64,000 bases of DNA, taken from NCBI RefSeq assembly GCF_000002425.4, contig NC_037254.1, forward strand, positions 22,685,661 through 22,749,660, in the 5' to 3' direction. Within the stretch, counting starts at the first letter, position 1. Each line of letters starts with the position of its first letter. A program made the translations under genes and the position numbers. This stretch comes from Physcomitrium patens. Lineage: Eukaryota; Streptophyta; Bryopsida; Funariales; Funariaceae. This document shows, piece by piece, positions 1-12,225 of the stretch. The notes under the pieces were generated by a model that saw only the letters and a program-made list of their open reading frames with translations, did no database searches and was not told where the DNA came from.

Positions 1-239
1 GGACTAAAACAAAATGCCTTCTATGCCATAAACCAAGGAGAATGAAGTTGCTTAGGTTTTCACCTTAAATATCATCCTATAAGCCTACAAGGCTACAAGA
101 AGTTTTCTGTCCCAATTTTGTTTAGATGTTATCACTAGTTTTTTTAATATATTAATTAAAATTTGATTGAGTCATTTCATGTGTCTATTGATTTGAAGTT
201 GATAAGAAAGAATCATCTTATGATCAATTTTAAATTATG

Positions 240-865
240 AGATCAAATCTTCTATCATTTCATTCAATTTTTTTTATATTTTATATTTTTTATTTTATTA
301 CTAATCAGGTTTTTTGGACATCCAAATCTAGTGATAATTTATTTGTAAAAGAATTTGGTGGCTTGCTTGCCATTGTTGGCTTTAACTACCTTTGTTTTAG
401 TCCACTTCATCAAGTATTTGGTTGCTACCACTCTGTATTTCATCCCTCTTTTGAAATTGGAATAAACCACTCTAGTATAATCAATTATCTATTTTTCTAA
501 GAGAACTAAAAGTAGGTATACATGAAGAAACAAGTTCATCCTTAAGTCATTCTTTGTATACTATTGACATGTATTACAAGTTTTAGCATATCTATATATA
601 TATCTTAAAACAATGTGGATCCATAATAATCCATTCTAAAGATTTTCTACCTAGTTAGAGTTTTCAAAAAGTGACTCCGACATACATTATTGTGACATAT
701 TAATAGAATAGTAGGAATTTTTTTGTCCATCATATACCTCCTAAATATCTCATTGACTCCACATTTATATAATTTATCTCCAATTATTACAAAGTGTCTA
801 CTATTAATTCTCATCTTTTTATATTTCATTTTAAAAAAATGAAAAAGAAGGGTTTGGATTGTCAA
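240..865 (-). pseudogene. Integrase N-terminal zinc-binding domain fragment
   Basis: The 865-647 stretch reads HFVIIGDKLYKCGVNEIFRR and then ILLICHNNVCRSHF. This is the gypsy integrase H2C2 region, in which CHNNVCRSHF corresponds to the usual CHxxxxxGHF. It follows RNase H directly, as expected of pol. The remainder, down to about 240, is too damaged to assign the catalytic core with confidence. Open reading frames in other frames here are chance. Confidence 0.65.
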
Positions 866-886
866 AAATTTAATAATTAATTCATA

Positions 887-1470
887 TCAAGTGAAAGTGG
901 TTGAAAAAACAAATAATCCTTTATCTATCAAGGTATCATCAATTAGAGCTTCACCAATTTTTTTTGATAACCTAGATAAATAATTTGTTTGCTTGTGCAT
1001 CTTTCTAGACTTATATTCTATCTTATAATTAAATTCATCTATTAGAAGCATCCACCTTATAATTATACTACTTAAATATGCCTTCTCAATAAGATATTTG
1101 ATTGTCATATGGTCTACAAAAAATACTATTAGATTTAAGAGAAGGTAATGCCTAAACTTCTTGACAAAAAAAAACCATGGCAAAGTATTTTTGTTTCATG
1201 GTAGTGTAATTCTTTTTAGTAAGTTTTAATTTTTTACAAGCAAAGGCTATAGAATAGTCCTTGCCTTTTTTTCCATTTGCTTGACATAAGGTGCTTCCTA
1301 CTACCACCAATAAAGCATCATAAAGTATATGGAAGGATAATGATTAACTAAGTGGTCTTAAGACAAAAAAAGTTCTAAGTTTTTCTTCAAGGATATCAAA
1401 TACCTCTTTGCATTTTTTTCCTACTAAAACTTCACTTCTTTTTTTATTAGTCAAGTTATAGGTATAGAAA
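887..1470 (-). pseudogene. RNase H and connection domain fragment (Ty3/gypsy)
   Basis: The last 98 codons (1183-887) contain VDHMTIKYLIEKAYLSSI, then RWMLLIDEFNYKIEYK, then NYLSRLS. This is the diagnostic end of gypsy RNase H (usual form VDHxxLKYLxxKxxLSGRIARW ... DxLSR). The upstream part, to about 1470, shows the connection region before RNase H with stops. The degradative domain removes RNA from the RNA-DNA hybrid during reverse transcription. Decayed. Confidence 0.75.
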
Positions 1471-1499
1471 GTGTAGCACAGTCTTGTATGACTTTTCAA

Positions 1500-2170
1500 T
1501 ATTATCTAATATGTCATAAGGTTCTTTATATTTCTTTTACTATTGAAGGATGACTTATTTCCACAATTACCTTGACCTTATCTGAGTTGGATTTCCTATC
1601 CATTTTTGATATTACATATTTTAGTAAGTCTTTTCTTTTAATTGCTAAAAATATTTTGTCAAGGTTCAAAGCTATCCTAATTTTTTTACACCTTTAAAGA
1701 CTAATCTTTATACAATCATGATATATTATCTTAGTGGATTGGATGCTATAATCATGAATAAATATAGTCATTAATTTGTATAATAGATCTCAGAAGATAT
1801 ACATTATTAGTCTTTGAAATGCCACATGAACATTTCAAAGTTCAAAAGGCATAACCATATTCATAAAGGTATCTCAAGATGTAATAAAAGTAGTTTTATG
1901 GTAGTTTTCTTTAGCAATAGATATTTGATTGTATTTCAAATATTCATCTATAAATATATAAAGTTCATGACTTGCTACTTCTTCTAAAATGATATTAATA
2001 AATGGAAAAGAAAAATTATCCTTTTAAGTCCATTTGTTAAGTTTTCTATAGTCTATGCACACTTAAAGTTTTTTATTCTTCTTTTTACTAATATCATAGG
2101 TGAAATCCAATCCATAATCTCTATAAGTTGAATAAACTTGGCTTCGAGGACTTTTTCTAATTTTGTATTG
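1500..2170 (-). pseudogene. Reverse transcriptase fragment (Ty3/gypsy)
   Basis: The minus-strand translation around 2140-1930 reads WISPMILVKKK, then VCIDYRKLNKW, then FPFINIILEEV, and a YNQISIA motif. These are the N-terminal fingers and palm motifs of gypsy reverse transcriptase. Further left is a VMPFELCNVHVAFQRL segment, matching the usual VMPFGLxNAPxxFQ. Several in-frame stops (TAA for CGA or CAA, for example in the KL-stop-VCIDY segment) interrupt the frame. No intact catalytic YxDD is preserved. Non-functional. Confidence 0.75.
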
Positions 2171-3055
2171 GAAATTAATTGAAGTTTGGGATTCATTCTT
2201 GTTTCTTTTTGTCTCACAAGAATTGAATTGGAAAGGAAAAAGATTCTATGTTACACTACTTCTGGAAGTATATCCTTAAGATCTTTGTAAGACTATGCAA
2301 ATTTATCCATATTGTCCATAATTAAAGACTTGTAACTTTTCAACTCATCCTTTGTCAATTTAATCTTTACTTTAATAAATTTTGGATTCTCATTTTTTAA
2401 TAATATATTTATTAATATATAGTAAAGATTGTACATATGAGATTGTTCTATAGAGCCTCTATATCAATTGTTTGAGATTTATGGATAGATAGCCACATCA
2501 TTTTCAGTTGTAAGACCACTAAAAGTTTGTTTGAAGTATAAGAGGGGATTATAGTCAATTTCATCAATTATGTCCTCTAATTCTTGACTTTGAGTACCAT
2601 CAAAGTTTACCTCAAAGATGTCTTTAATTTTTATGTCATCCACTAATGTTGCTAAATCTATCTCTACTTCATTGTTTTGCTACGTATCAAAATCATTAAC
2701 AAAGTTGATATTTATTGCTTCATCTACATTTGAAATAGGATGTTTTGCTAATCACTAGATGAATTTTCCATCAACTTCCTAATTATATAATCTATGGCTT
2801 ATGCAATTGAGTTGGATAGGTTTGACTATCTCAAATTGAGCCAACTCATTTTCAACTAAATTGACAAATCTTATTTTATTCTTCAATTCACCTTTAGATT
2901 AATGAATGTGAATTTCATCATTATCAAAAATGGTAGAAACTCTTTCTGGTGGTAATCCTTGGAATTAAATGATAATCCTTATAAGATTTTTTGGAGGACA
3001 ATAAATGATATGGGATTTTTTCCACTTCAATTAATTTTACTTCAAGTGCCTTTAG

Positions 3056-3337
3056 TCAAGGTCTACTTAATAGAAATGGATAAGAATTCTTATTCAAATG
3101 CATATAAGTAATAGAGAAAGTAAAGAAATATTCTTCATCATCCATTAGCATCCTACATCCACTAATTTGGCCGAGGAAGATGTCTTGGCTTTGATTGTCT
3201 ACATTAATTATATAAAAAGAAGGACTAGTAATTCTAAGGTCCAACTTTATTGTCGTTTGTATGGGCATTATATTTAATCCACTACTTCCATCTACAATCA
3301 TGTAAGAGATAATCTTATCAATTATTAAGATCTCCAA
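3056..3337 (-). pseudogene. Retroviral-type aspartic protease fragment (Ty3/gypsy)
   Basis: A 93-residue open stretch carries a VDGSSGLNIMP core near its start, which corresponds to the D-S/G-G active-site loop of retropepsins. It is followed by an ILGQ-like FLGQI segment, as in gypsy proteases. In retroelements this enzyme cleaves the Gag-Pol polyprotein. The segment between the active site and FLGQI fits the family, but the flanking frames are closed by stops, so it is a relic of the pol gene whose reverse transcriptase lies to the left. Confidence 0.75.
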
Positions 3338-3400
3338 TTTAATTATTTTGACTTTCTATGCCCTTTGAATTATTTTTACATAGATTTGGATCTTTTTGTT

Positions 3401-4780
3401 AGACCTTTGATATCTTTTAATAAACAAGCCTATTTTAAAAACTCTTCTTATTATTAGATACATCTCCAATAATTGAGCAATAATTATATCTACTTTCATC
3501 TTGTTCAAGTCTTTCCAAAAATCATATGACTCTCTTTGATCTTCTTATTTTAAGGAAATTAAAATACCACATTCTAGTTTTTGGATCCTAAGACCTTTTC
3601 ACTCTTCTGTAGAAGGAAATTCCTCTACAAAGATTTTTTTTCCTTATTATCTTGATTTTTGGAATGGTTTCTAAATTATAAAGAAATTATCTTAATTTTC
3701 TCATATTATCTATTGAATTTTTTGTGGCTTTATTTAAATTAGAGAAGTAAGAAGAATCTTTTGAACTATTCTTACTAACTATTAAAGTCAAAGACAAATG
3801 GCTAGTATATCTAAACTTTGTCATAACTACCAATATTGGCATATTAAGAAGCCTTTTATCCTTATTAGGAACTTCTTTATGGGAGATGTAATGTATGTAT
3901 AAAGATGACAATTGGTCTTAAATGGATTGAGAACCTTGTTCTTTAATTGGCATTTCCGAATAATTAATATCTTATAATTTTTTTCCTTTATTTTGTTGGC
4001 CATATTAAAAATGGCCAAAGCCTAATGAAATAAATCCTCTATGTGTATTTAAACATGAGGGAGAATTATCAATTTTTGACTTAGAAACTACTAATTGAAC
4101 TATTAAATTTTTTTGTCGCCAATGGAATGAGATTCTACTAGATAAATTTGTAATGTATCATCAATAAAATAATAAGCACAAGTTAACGATACGAATTTAT
4201 TGTGATAATTAACAACATATTTCATCTATGATGTGTCAATCCTAAAAACAACAATTTAAATTCCACTTAAAATATTATTTTAAAAAAATTAATTAAATAA
4301 ATATTAGTAATTTATTTTAATACATTATATTTTTATTTATTTAATGACTTTAATACATCTTTGAATGTCTTAACATAATTTTAAGATTTTTTAGTGAAAT
4401 TAAATTTTTTATTTTATTTTTATTTTTTTCACTAGTAGTTCCTTGAACAAAATTAATTACTTTTTTTTAATATTATCCATGACAACATCACTAATTTACT
4501 TTGTAGCTGAAAGCACCATTATATATTTTATTTCTTTCTATTTGTATTGTATAATATTTGTAGTTAAAAAATATTCTTTAACTCACAAACATATTTTTCA
4601 AGAATAGCTTCACTTGAGTCACTTTCCATGATATTGACATGGACTCATCTAGTTATAGTGAAATCATCTATTAAAGAGTTAGGATTTGCATCCATCTGTG
4701 ATGGATGAACTTGTCTTGTTAACCTCTCATCTTGAACACACCTATATTAAGCACAAACACTGTAATTATTAATACATGTT
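3401..4780. other. AT-rich stretch, no recognisable gene
   Basis: Two short overlapping minus-strand open stretches (4018-3827 and 3911-3687) share the LxIKxFLI/KEVPNKDKRLLNMPIL region in alternate frames. They may be the eroded gag-protease linker of the element to the left. The rest, to 4780, is AT-rich with homopolymer runs, and I see no gene or structure in it. Confidence 0.4.
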
Positions 4781-4902
4781 GAACACAGTGCCAGAGTCAG
4801 CACAGTTTCATGTCAACAACACTTATCAGGGTTTGAAACGGCGTTGTCTTCCAGCGACAGGCCACACCCACCATCACGAGACAATGCTGATGTTCGACGC
4901 AC
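4780..4902 (-). other. Probable 3' untranslated region of the GDSL gene
   Basis: After the TGA at 4905-4903 the composition stays balanced for about 120 bp and then turns AT-rich at about 4780. No textbook AATAAA was seen; AT-rich near-upstream elements such as TTAATA lie just beyond. Confidence 0.4.
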
Positions 4903-6510
4903 TCACACACCATGCTTGCTCATCCATGCGCGGAGTGTGGGGCCACCGACGGTGAAGCCGTCAACATGCGCAAACAAATCGACTGCAGTCTGCCAGGCCG
5001 CTTCGGAGGGATGGATGGTGTCGAATAGCACATGCTTGCTTGGATCCTCGCACAAAGTATACATCGGATGCCCCGCGGTGTCGTTATGGCCGCACACAAG
5101 TCCGTGAGGAACCGCTTTCCCAATGCAACACGGTGTCATCGTGTTCTCAAAACCTGCTTGTCAGAACCCACCAATACGTGTCAGGAATCATTTTAAGCTT
5201 GGAGCTATGGGAGGGGATTCAAACCGTGCGATTAATGTCCGTTGGGGTGTCGAATCGGTCAATACCATGTTCAGATCCGTGATGAAACAGAACCTCGAAG
5301 GCCTTGGTCTGGTCCACGAGGATGATGTGCAGTCCCCCGAGATTCCTGTTCAGCGTCTTCACTCGCTGTTGTAGCAGCGAGTTGTGGAGCGAAGTTTGGG
5401 TCAGGAGTGTGGCATTGCGGCTGCAAGAGGTGAACGTCGTTACTTCTGTGACAAACGGGGCGCATGCCATTAGGGCTAGGTTGGAGACGACGATATTCCG
5501 GACGCCGAGCCCGTAGAGACGCACTAGACTGAGTGCGATTCCATCCACTATGGTGGTTATTGTTGTATGGAGCTCTTGTTCTTTGTCATGCTCCTTTGGT
5601 CATAGGGGAATAGTGTCAGTTCTCTCTGTGTCGGATCTTGAAGAATCTGAAAGGTATCAGTGATCACCTCCTATGGAATGTTTGCAGCCATCAAGTGTGA
5701 GAAACTGACCTCGTGTGGATGTGTACCTGAAAGGCTCCCCGTCTGTTGCGCACGTGATAGTCGTTGACACCAATGTTAACCAATGCCACCGACTTCCGTA
5801 AGTGAGCTTTTGTCAGCACATGTTTCTCCACGAGTGCCTCTATCTCGTCTACTTGTGAGACTAACGCTGTAAGCCCGTATGCGTAAGTGACACCCGCCCC
5901 GCTTCTTGCGAAGTTTACACCTCGTAATGCCTCTGAATTGTTTTCTAGACGCAAGTAGGGGGTAGGGTATGGCAGGTCGAAGAGCTCCGCTGCCAACCAC
6001 ACAAATAACACAAAATATCGCAATGCAGGAGTTAGGTTTCTGTAAAGGCTACATGCATTTGCACTATACGGAGCAATTGCACTCTGGAGAGTCTGAATTT
6101 CTTTACCAATGCAGTCCGCTAGGTTTCGACCCTCATTGAATCGGCCCGCGGGGTATCCTGGCCATATGGAGCCATACGGCGGAAATGCCGACAGGTCTCT
6201 AAAGTTGCCTGTGTCGACATAGGAATCGCCGAATACGTACATTGCACTCGCTCCATCCACTCCGCCTGGTTGCACATGAAAGATTATTTTAACATATCAT
6301 TGCCTCTGACCTCCATAAAACACAAGCTAAGCTGCCACCACCTATCCACTAACAACGACCATAGTTCCAGATCAAGTTGATGCAGACAAAATGCGCTGCA
6401 TGCTTACTGATATTGGCGAGTCCAACCAGCATCGTTGCTGCGATTGTACCATAAGCAAGCGCTAAATTGACGTTTACACTAAACTTCGAATTTCTGAAGA
6501 CCGCCGCCAT
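4903..6510 (-). CDS. GDSL esterase/lipase, secreted, five exons
   Basis: Inferred exons on the minus strand: 6510-6408, 6265-6107, 5989-5727, 5593-5266 and 5153-4903. All introns are GT-AG (142, 117, 133 and 112 bp). Phases join exactly to give 1104 nt, 367 residues plus TGA. Residues 1-35 form a hydrophobic leader (LALAYGTIAATMLVGLANI), so a secreted hydrolase is likely. GDSL-family (SGNH hydrolase) blocks: FGDSYVDTGNF with the catalytic Ser near 49, NFARSGAG near 113-120, NDY near 153-155, and DTIHP with Asp 329 and His 332. The segment LVCG near 346 fits too. Length and intron placement suit plant GDSL lipases. The start ATG is preceded by no other in-frame candidate I could prefer. The weakest junction is the acceptor at 5594 (AAAG/GAG). 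The substrate is unknown; the family acts on acyl esters of lipids, cutin or phenolics. The only intact host gene in the window. Confidence 0.88.
5990..6106 (-). other. Intron 2 of the GDSL gene, 117 nt, in frame and free of stops
   Basis: Donor GTAAAG and acceptor TTGGCAG bound a 117-nt intron (39 codons) with no in-frame stop. Reading through it adds 39 residues, including the hydrophobic run YFVLFVWLA, between ADCI and ELFDLPYPTPYL. Removing it restores ADCIAELFDLPYPTPYL, the usual family form, so it is an intron rather than coding sequence. A retained-intron transcript would still encode a full-length, altered protein. Confidence 0.8.
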
Positions 6511-7440
6511 CTCTGTCCACATTACAAGAGAATATCAAATCGAGAGTGAGAGACATTCGTGTCTCTGAATTCGTGGGGAGCTCTCTTCTGTTTCACGATT
6601 AGTGTATCTACAGTAAAGAGACGATTCCGCTCTGAACTGCGCAGTGATTGATCTATCTCCTCACTCGTTCAGCAAGCCACATTTCCGACAAACGAAAGCC
6701 CAAGACTTTCTCTGGGACAGCCGAGTCAACGTGGTCTTCTATGTGACCACATAGACAGTAGCTTTATGTTGGAACTGGCAACCACAACAATGAAAAGACG
6801 TAGAGGACGAGGTGTAATCCCTATTCCACAGCTCTGCCTCCCTGTGCGACCAAATCGTTGAGCCCTCAGTTTCGTTTCTAACCAGGAGTTCATAGACAGT
6901 CAGTCCGAACTTAATATTTCACAAAATTTCTTGAGAATCAAGGTTCACCTCTATTAACCTTAAAATGATAAGGACGTGCGAGCTTTGGCTCTCGTGGCAC
7001 CAGCATGAACGATCACTAGAAAATGGAACTGCTGCAGGAGAAAGAAGACTGTGGACACCGCAACGCCCATCAAAGTAGCTCCATCTGACCACGATTGCTA
7101 AAGACACGATTGCGCATCTGGATTTTGCCAAACCCCAGTTTTGAATTCCCTTGGTCAAACAAGCGGGACAGGGCACATTTCCTCAACTCGTGATCTCACA
7201 ATCCTCTGAGCGTAACTGCGTGCAGATCAGGTTCCGGCAGTTCATCGATTCTGACGTCACTGATCACACAAGCGACTCAAGAGCTGCAACCTTCGAGGTC
7301 TGCTGTAAAAGGCGCAAGTTTAAAGTTTTCTTGTCTATATTGTACCCATCATACTTTTAAGAAAATAATATACCTTGTCAGTTTTTTGTTGACTAAGAGA
7401 GGACGTTTGCCAAAGCAGGCTTTGTAAGGGCAATTATATT
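6511..7440 (-). promoter_or_regulatory. Upstream region of the GDSL gene (GC-richer island edge)
   Basis: The 900 bp before the start codon keep the balanced base composition of the gene and then give way sharply, near 7435, to AT-rich repeat DNA. No clear TATA box at a sensible distance was found. Short open stretches here (for example 7151-7360 plus and 7176-6919 minus) show no family motif, overlap each other on opposite strands, and look like chance. Presumably 5' UTR and promoter. Confidence 0.5.
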
Positions 7441-9651
7441 TTATTATATTTTATTTTTTTCATTTACGGAACATAAAGTGATGAACCCTTCGCTAAAGAA
7501 TTTGTTTAAAATTATGGCTGAAGTTAGAAACCCAAAGCCTATGTTTCAGGGTTCTGGCATACTGTAGGAGACAATAGACTTTGGGGGAGACGAATTCCAT
7601 GGATTGAATTGGCCTAACCTAAGATCCACATATTTGCAAATTTATTGGGATGTTTTGATTTTTTTTGAGGTTTTTTTAAACCATTTTCATAATTTTTTAC
7701 CAACTACCTTTGCTGTAATTTATGAGTATCCCAAATCCTATGCCATACATATATTTTTTTTAATTAGTCCAGATTTTTGTTTGAAAATCATTAATTTTTT
7801 TGCTCCTAAATAGTCCAAAATCAAGCTCTTGCAATCAACAAATGACTTCCAATTAAATAAAATAATCAAAAAAAGACATATTTACTTATTTATTTATTTT
7901 CTCTCTATAAATACATTTTACAATATAATACAATTTTTTTCATGTCTAAATTTTTATTTCTTGGTAATTAGAAGACATAGATACAAAAATTCAAAAACCA
8001 CATAAATATTATTTTTTCTATTAAATTAAAAAAATGATAATTATAATATGATTGAGTTAAAAATAAATAAATAAATTTTTTTATATAAATTAAATCAAAA
8101 TAGTTCTATGTTTAAATTATCTTGACTTATTAGCAAAATTTAGAGATTCTTTTGATATTTCATAGATGCTTATATAGCCAAATAAGTATAAATGTCTATT
8201 TATATATATTTTTGATGATTTTATTATATAAATTTTTCTTATTTATCTAAAATGAAGTGAAATTCTTCTTTATTTTGTAATAAAGTTTTTTAGTTAAAAA
8301 TACTTTAAATAGCCTAAAGATTCAATTTCATAAATAAGACTAGGTTAATCAAGATTAATAAGAAATTTTAATTAATTTGTAAATCTTACTTTTTAATTAT
8401 TTTAAGATTTAAACATAAAGTAATAATATATAGAGTTATTTCTTAAAATACTTTGTAAGTGATTTGGAGTCTTAATAGATTTTTTTTTTAATTATGTATT
8501 GGAATATATTTTTATATCAATATATTTAATACATGCTTAATATTTTATTATAAAAAATATAAATAGAATTTTAAAGATAAAATAAGATTACCTATTATAA
8601 ATATTTTATAATTTCACCAAATTTTTAAAAAGACTTTAAAATATAAAATTTTAATATCCAAATTGGATAATTTATTTTAAATTAGCATACAAATAGGTTG
8701 TTAAATAATTGATTGCTATCAAATAAGTTATTGAAGAATAGTTGATTATTACAACTAAATATCCTACATAATACAAAAAAATTCCAATAAGAGACTAATT
8801 CTAATTAAGAAGATATTGCCAACTAAAAAGAATTAGAAAATTATTGAATAAAAAATATTTGTTTAAATAATAAGTCTTTGTATATATTTAAGTTTATGTT
8901 ATTGTCTACAGAAAGAATTTATAATTTGTTAATTTATATCCTTAAGAAAGATAATAATTGTATTAATTCTTAAGAAGATGGTATTGCTAAGTTAAGAATA
9001 AGTGATCAGTCAATTTGTGTTGTATTGAAGATAAGTCACTAATTAAATAAAAAATAACTTTGAAGTTGCAACATATAGCATTAGCAAGGTTGAACACAAA
9101 GAAGTATGGAATAAAATGTTTCTCACTTCCAACATCCATTACTTCTAGGTAGTGGTTGCTGTCCTAAAAGACAACTTCTACTCTTTCACTTTTATACAAA
9201 TGGTCCTATGATTGTTTGACTTCTTATTTACTACAAGGATATCATATGCTAAATACTAATTTTTCTTATTTAGAATTTTGGATATTTTTTAATTAATATT
9301 TTATTCTTTTGACTTTCACTCTTGATTCTTAACTTCTTCTTATATCTATAGGATGTTCTTTCCATATAGCAAGAGCCAATCTTTTGACCATTAATAACTT
9401 AACTAAAATAATATCTTTTATAAAATAATTTATTTCATTTTTATTTTAACATATGCATTGTTAAGTTTGTCAAGAAGTGAACTTGTGCTATTTGAGAGTA
9501 ACAATTAAATTAGATTTAATTAATATGTTGTTGCAACTTAAGTTTATCACATTCAACAAAGTTATGTTTGTATAATTAAATTGTAGTGAATATTAAATGA
9601 TTCATATTTCTACTAGGCTGATTTTTACATAATACAATAATATCTTATTAC
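7441..9651. other. AT-rich intergenic DNA, nothing recognised
   Basis: Very AT-rich, with many homopolymer runs and no open frame with a family motif. It is probably old transposon sequence eroded beyond recognition, but nothing in it shows this directly. Confidence 0.5.
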
Positions 9652-10199
9652 TATTAAGGACAAGAACTCAATGAAAGTAAATAAACAAGTGAAACTCTTT
9701 CAAAGAAATATGAAAAAATAGAAATAGAGAAGTATGTATATTAAAAGAAAATCTAGAATGGCTATTATCAAAAAACAAGGAAACTAAAGACTCTTGAAAT
9801 TAGATTAGAAATAAGAAAGGAGTTGACAAGGGCGAAGAAGACTTCACTTTTTCCTCTATATATACTCTCTACTTAAGTTCTATGTCGCAACGTTCTATAG
9901 GACCTCTAAAAACATGTTAACTTTGTATGATACATATCTTAACTTATAAGGCAAGTTTTCTATATGGGTGCTACATAATTAGATTATTCTACAAGCTACC
10001 AATACATGTAGCATATGGTTAAATTATTGACCAAGTTTCTAACCTATCAATCAACTACAAACGTATGTAAAGTCAAAATACCATCTAGGAAGCTTCTCTA
10101 GAAGGTAATATAAAACTAATGTATTTTTACCTATTTTTATTTACTTCTACTTATTCATATTATCTAGGTAATAATTATAGTAGATATATATTCATGAGA
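9652..10199 (-). repeat. Old solo LTR of the chromovirus A/B family
   Basis: Along its whole length it aligns by eye with the LTRs of copy B (24337-24874). Shared blocks include AAGGACAAGAACTC, GAAATATG, AAGGAGTTGACAAG, CCTCTATATATACTCTCT and AAGGCAAGTTTTCTAT. Ends are eroded (TATTAAGG for TGTCAAGG, ATGAGA for GTGACA). No primer-binding site, polypurine tract or pol follows on either side, and no convincing target duplication remains. It is therefore best read as a solo LTR older than A and B. Confidence 0.75.
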
Positions 10200-10888
10200 A
10201 TAATAAAATAATATATGCTCACAATCTATCTCAATTTAAAAAAAATAAACATATTGCAAAGTTTCAAAATACATTAGCACAAATAAAAGCTCCAAATTCA
10301 AAGTCTTAGAAAGACAATTAAAGAAAATAAGGTCCTTAAAAAAGATGAATGAGATCATATTTATAATATAATTAAACAAATATAATAGTCAAAGTTTGGA
10401 TGTATTTATATATATTAATATAATATATTAGTATTATTTTAATTATAACCTTTTATAAAATTATATAGTTTCAACTTTTGAAATTTTAACTTTTTTGAAA
10501 TATCACCTTTATTATAAAAAGATACATGTTAAACATTTACACAATAGTAATAATAAAATATTTATAAAGAATTTTAGGATATCTCAATATAATGTGGCAA
10601 TTCTTCAAAATAAAGTGTAATGGATATCTAGCTTATTAGATGTTAGTTTGTGATCTTCAATATTTTTTCTTAAGAATTGTAGGTCTTGAGTTGAAAGATA
10701 TCAAATCATTTGAATTGATTATGATTAAAATAATAAGTAGACATATTACCTTTGTTATCTTATTATTTAATTTTTAATGATGTATTCATAGATGAAAGTA
10801 TAAAAAAAACATATTAACATGCATAAGGACTTTCAAAATTTCAAAGAGCAGTAATTAAATGACAATGCTAAGAATATATTTGTTGCAT
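10200..10888. other. AT-rich intergenic DNA, nothing recognised
   Basis: No gene, LTR end or repeat unit was identified here. Confidence 0.45.
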
Positions 10889-12225
10889 TGTCATATTGTA
10901 ACATGACAACGTGATGAAAATATAATAAAAAATAAATTTTTAATTGATATCTAATTATCTTGATTCAATAATAATTCAAGCTGTTTAAACATGGCTTTTA
11001 TAAAAGCCTCTTAGTTTATTTTCTTATCTTAATAATTAGTAGATTAAAAGATAGTTGGTAATTTTACCTTCTAGGCTATAGAGACTCTTTTACTACCTTG
11101 GAAAGACCATAAATTGATAAAATCAAATTAGAAGAAATAAATAATTAGCATGATTGATACTAAGATTGAATTAAAGATAGAATTGGGCTAAAAAATCCCT
11201 AGGATAGGTTAAATTGATACATGGGGATTGACAGTTTGTGAAACAAGGTCAAAATCACACTTCTAGCACTAATACGATTATCTAGGAAAAAACAAGGAAA
11301 AATTTGAAGATCAGCAATTAGAATTGGAGAACTAGCTTAGAGCTTCTTTCAAAGACATAAGTCTTGTTTTTGTAGGATTTAGTTTGACTTTGGAATTATT
11401 GTTCAAAATCAAGGTTTGTAGTGGGGACTTGGAATTTATGCAATACAATTAAGGCTAATACTCTTAGCTAGTTTGTAAAATTGGTGTTACATCTATGGTT
11501 CAAAATTTGATGGTGCTTGATCACTTAGGTGCTAAATGTTTGTGAAATTTTGTGATAATCTAATAGTACAATTGAGAGATATTTGGATTTTGGTATGAGA
11601 AGGTATTAAAAATTGGCAGTTTAAGATTGAGTAGGGTTTCTATAATATTTGAAGATTTATTAATCAAATCAAAATAAAATTTGGCATAGTATTATAAGAC
11701 TTGAAGATTAAGCTACAGACTAATTTTGAATTGAAGTTAATAGTTAAAGAAGGAGAAATCACTACTAAAATATTTGCATCATCTTTCAAGTTAGCTGCCA
11801 AATAATATTAGTGTTGTTTTTGGATATTTTCTCACAATTTGTAAGTTAGATTGAAGTGAATTCTTTCAAGCACATAAAAGACTTATAGTGGCATTTGTAT
11901 GAATAGTTTTACTTTAAGTAGATGGTTAGATTAGGAGTTATAATTCACTAAAGCTCATTAATTAGGTTTAGACCTTACGAAAAAAAATCAAAATTATTTA
12001 ATTATAAAAGTAATAAGGTAATTAGAATTTATATTTAGTTTATATTAAAAAGAGTATTTTTGAGTACTTTGAATTAAATTTAAGTACTTTGAATTAAAAT
12101 TCAAATGACATTCTTCTTATAAAAGTGAAACATATAGGGATTCTTGGATACTTATAAAATACAATCTCATCTTCTACAGCCAGATGCCTGGTGCATTTCC
12201 AAATAAGACAAAACATAATATGAGA
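10889..12225 (+). repeat. LTR family 2, isolated copy
   Basis: Begins TGTCATATTGTAACATGACA, nearly an inverted repeat, and ends about ATAATATGAGA. Blocks such as AAAAGCCTCTTAGTTTATTTT, CTATAGAGACTCTTTTACTACC and AGATGCCTGGTGCATTTC recur at 52978-54330 in the same orientation, and at 31127-32170 and 40560-43340 in reverse. No target duplication was found (TGCAT left, GTATA right). An LTR of a minority gypsy family; isolated here. Confidence 0.65.

Larger units (their letters stand above)
1..3400 (-). mobile_element. Degenerate Ty3/gypsy retrotransposon pol, truncated by window edge
   Basis: Reading leftward on the minus strand the order is protease (3337-3056), reverse transcriptase (about 2170-1500), RNase H with connection region (about 1470-890) and integrase zinc-binding domain (865 downward). 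That is the Ty3/gypsy order. All domains carry stops and frameshifts, so this is a dead relic. It is distinct from the chromovirus copies A and B further right: its RNase H end and integrase start are of the general plant and fungal gypsy type. The 3' part lies beyond position 1. No LTR was recognised at its 5' side. Confidence 0.8.

Noticed and set aside
4844-5548. Plus-strand ORFs over the GDSL gene
   Set aside because: They are antisense shadows of exons 4 and 5; the minus strand carries the family blocks and correct splice sites.
7151-7360. 69-codon ORF upstream of the GDSL gene
   Set aside because: No family motif, overlapped by an opposing open frame, and lies in the presumed promoter and 5' UTR of the GDSL gene.
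9652-10199. Target duplication for the solo LTR
   Set aside because: ATTAC on the left and ATAAT on the right agree at only three of five bases, so I do not claim a duplication.
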